Assembly (NCBI GenBank): GCA_027186245.1
Contig: CP114492.1
Coordinates: 5,778,501 to 5,842,500, forward strand
Direction of reading: 5' to 3'
Origin: Coriaria nepalensis
Lineage: Eukaryota > Streptophyta > Magnoliopsida > Cucurbitales > Coriariaceae
Length of the DNA stretch: 64,000 nt
Numbering within the stretch: position 1 is the stretch's first letter; each line of letters starts with the position of its first letter. Of the stretch, positions 62,597 through 64,000 are shown piece by piece. The translations under genes were made by a program, and so were the position numbers. The notes beneath the pieces are model-generated. The model saw only the letters and a program-made list of their open reading frames with translations. It was not told the origin of the DNA and searched no databases.

Positions 62597-62670
62597 TTTT
62601 TTTTTTTTTCCTTTTTAATTTGAGAGGGAGAGGTAAGAATGTTGGTGGGTTTGTTGGGTTGTAGACGGAA

Positions 62671-62677
62671 ATTTATA
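62671..62677 (-). promoter_or_regulatory. TATA box of the BURP gene
   Basis: TATAAAT on the minus strand, 75 bp before the start codon, which leaves room for a ~40-50 nt leader. A (GA)n run just upstream (62687-62702) reads as a CT-rich stretch in the gene's sense, common near plant core promoters. Confidence 0.65.
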
Positions 62678-63450
62678 CTCGTTTAGAGAGAGAGAGAGAG
62701 TGAAGATGAGAGAGTGAGGGAGCAGTAGTAGTTTGAGATTGGTTTTGGGCTGCACCGGAGCCGGTCTACCCTGCAAAAGGTTTATTGAAACTTTATTATA
62801 TGCTTTAATAATTCTCTATTTATTTTTTATTTTTTCATTTTGGTATTAAAAGACTAATATAAAATAAAAAAAAGACCTTCCCCTCCCTCTCCTAATGAAA
62901 TACCAGTTTCTTATACTTATGAAAAAAAAGCAAATAATGTCTTTAATTCGTATCTGGTATGAATCCTACGTGGAACTTGCGAAAGAAATTTACACTCTTT
63001 ACAGGTTGTATTGTCGTGGCACAACTTTTTCGAGTAATAGAGTAACAGTTGATAAAGTGTTTTTGTTTTTCTAGTAGGTAAGGGAGAATTTTGATAACTT
63101 AATAATTTTATTTAAATAATATATATTTATTTTAATAATTTTAATAATAAATTAATAATTTATAAATTTATAAAATAATATATTTATCAAATTTTGATAA
63201 AATTAAATATGTTTCATTTTATCCACTTTTTTTTTATTTCTTAACATTCAATTAATCTCTCATTTTATTATTCTAAATATCGATTAGATATTTGTAAATA
63301 ATTAAATCTGTTTATTTTTATTAAATAAATAAATTAAATATTTAACAAATAAATTATTTAATTTTTTCTACTTAATTTCATAATATTAAATTAATGTTTA
63401 TTAAAAAGAAGTATATTTTAAATATCATAATTGACTTTTATTTATAATTC

Positions 63451-63487
<37 letters not shown>

Positions 63488-64000
63488 CTACATAGTCACT
63501 TATCATCACCAACCTATAAGAATAGGTTTCTTCTCTGCAAACAAATGTAATCTAGTGGATGATGATGACTTATCAGAGCATCAATTTCAATGTCGAGGCC
63601 TTATTGAATTTGCAAAACTGGGTAACTATTATTATTCGAACTCGTACTATGTGCTGATTAGCTCCAATACTATTAATAAATTTTTTTTGTGTAAAATCTT
63701 TTGATTTTGGATTGAATCTCATGTTCATTTTGTAAAGAGTACATGTAAATGGGCAAGCAAATGATAATTAATTAATTAGTTTTTAATAGTAATGATAATT
63801 TAGTATTGTTTATATTATTAATTTGGTTTGGTTATTTAAATTATCGTTATTAGTAAACTTAATTAAATCTTTTACAATCATAAGAAACTATAGCTTCCTA
63901 TTCTACTTCCCTTTTTGTTATTCATATTTACTTTGATTAATCTTACAAAAATCACTAAATCTAATCATATTTTAATCATTTAACAACAATATTAATTTGA
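62678..64000. other. 5' flank of the BURP gene and AT-rich intergenic DNA
   Basis: Very AT-rich, with a (TA)n run near 63454-63486 and a (GA)n run at 62687-62702. No gene was recognised up to the window end. Confidence 0.6.

Noticed and set aside
1..64000. tRNA, rRNA or telomere repeats
   Set aside because: I looked for typical arm patterns and TTTAGGG runs by eye and saw none. A covariance-model search would be needed to exclude tRNAs fully.

Overview
This is nuclear DNA of a flowering plant, almost certainly a core eudicot. The evidence is AT-rich intergenic DNA, GT-AG introns, four plant-type genes and many decayed retroelements. I cannot name the species.

Four genes can be read through from start to stop. 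(1) 1278-8428 (+) is a 14-exon SUMO protease of the ULP1C/ULP1D (OTS) type, 548 codons, with its His-Asp-Cys triad intact. (2) 15070-17957 (+) is the spliceosomal WD40 protein PRP17/CDC40, with nearly all of its coding sequence in one exon; the last Asp and the stop lie in a second exon beyond a 1.1 kb intron. (3) 43113-44700 (-) is a small three-exon NFD6-like protein with a putative mitochondrial presequence. (4) 60616-62596 (-) is a two-exon BURP-domain protein of the polygalacturonase-1 beta-subunit type, 628 codons.

The rest is mostly transposon debris. 9360-13275 is a decayed Ty1/copia element (-). 31850-34872 stacks a Ty3/gypsy gag-protease relic, a copia RNase H relic, an LTR-like repeat and a LINE with the layout of a twin-primed insertion. 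37850-40408 is a decayed MuDR-type transposase. 45030-49600 holds a gypsy RNase H relic and a copia relic split by about 2.15 kb of inserted DNA. 51890-58799 is an old Ty3/gypsy element whose two LTRs are both present. It carries protease and integrase relics on the minus strand, an antisense extra ORF and a ~101-bp minisatellite; this layout resembles the Tat lineage.

The most unusual object is at 18135-31609: five head-to-tail copies of a 2655-bp unit plus a 201-bp partial sixth, apparently identical except for one 1-bp deletion. Each unit joins a piece of the PRP17 3' UTR and downstream DNA to a fragment of a retroelement-type extra ORF (Transposase_28-like). It is either a very young local amplification, possibly a satellite being born, or an assembly artefact.

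The four genes have unrelated housekeeping, organelle or wall roles and do not form a pathway or cluster. No tRNA, rRNA or CRISPR was recognised by eye.
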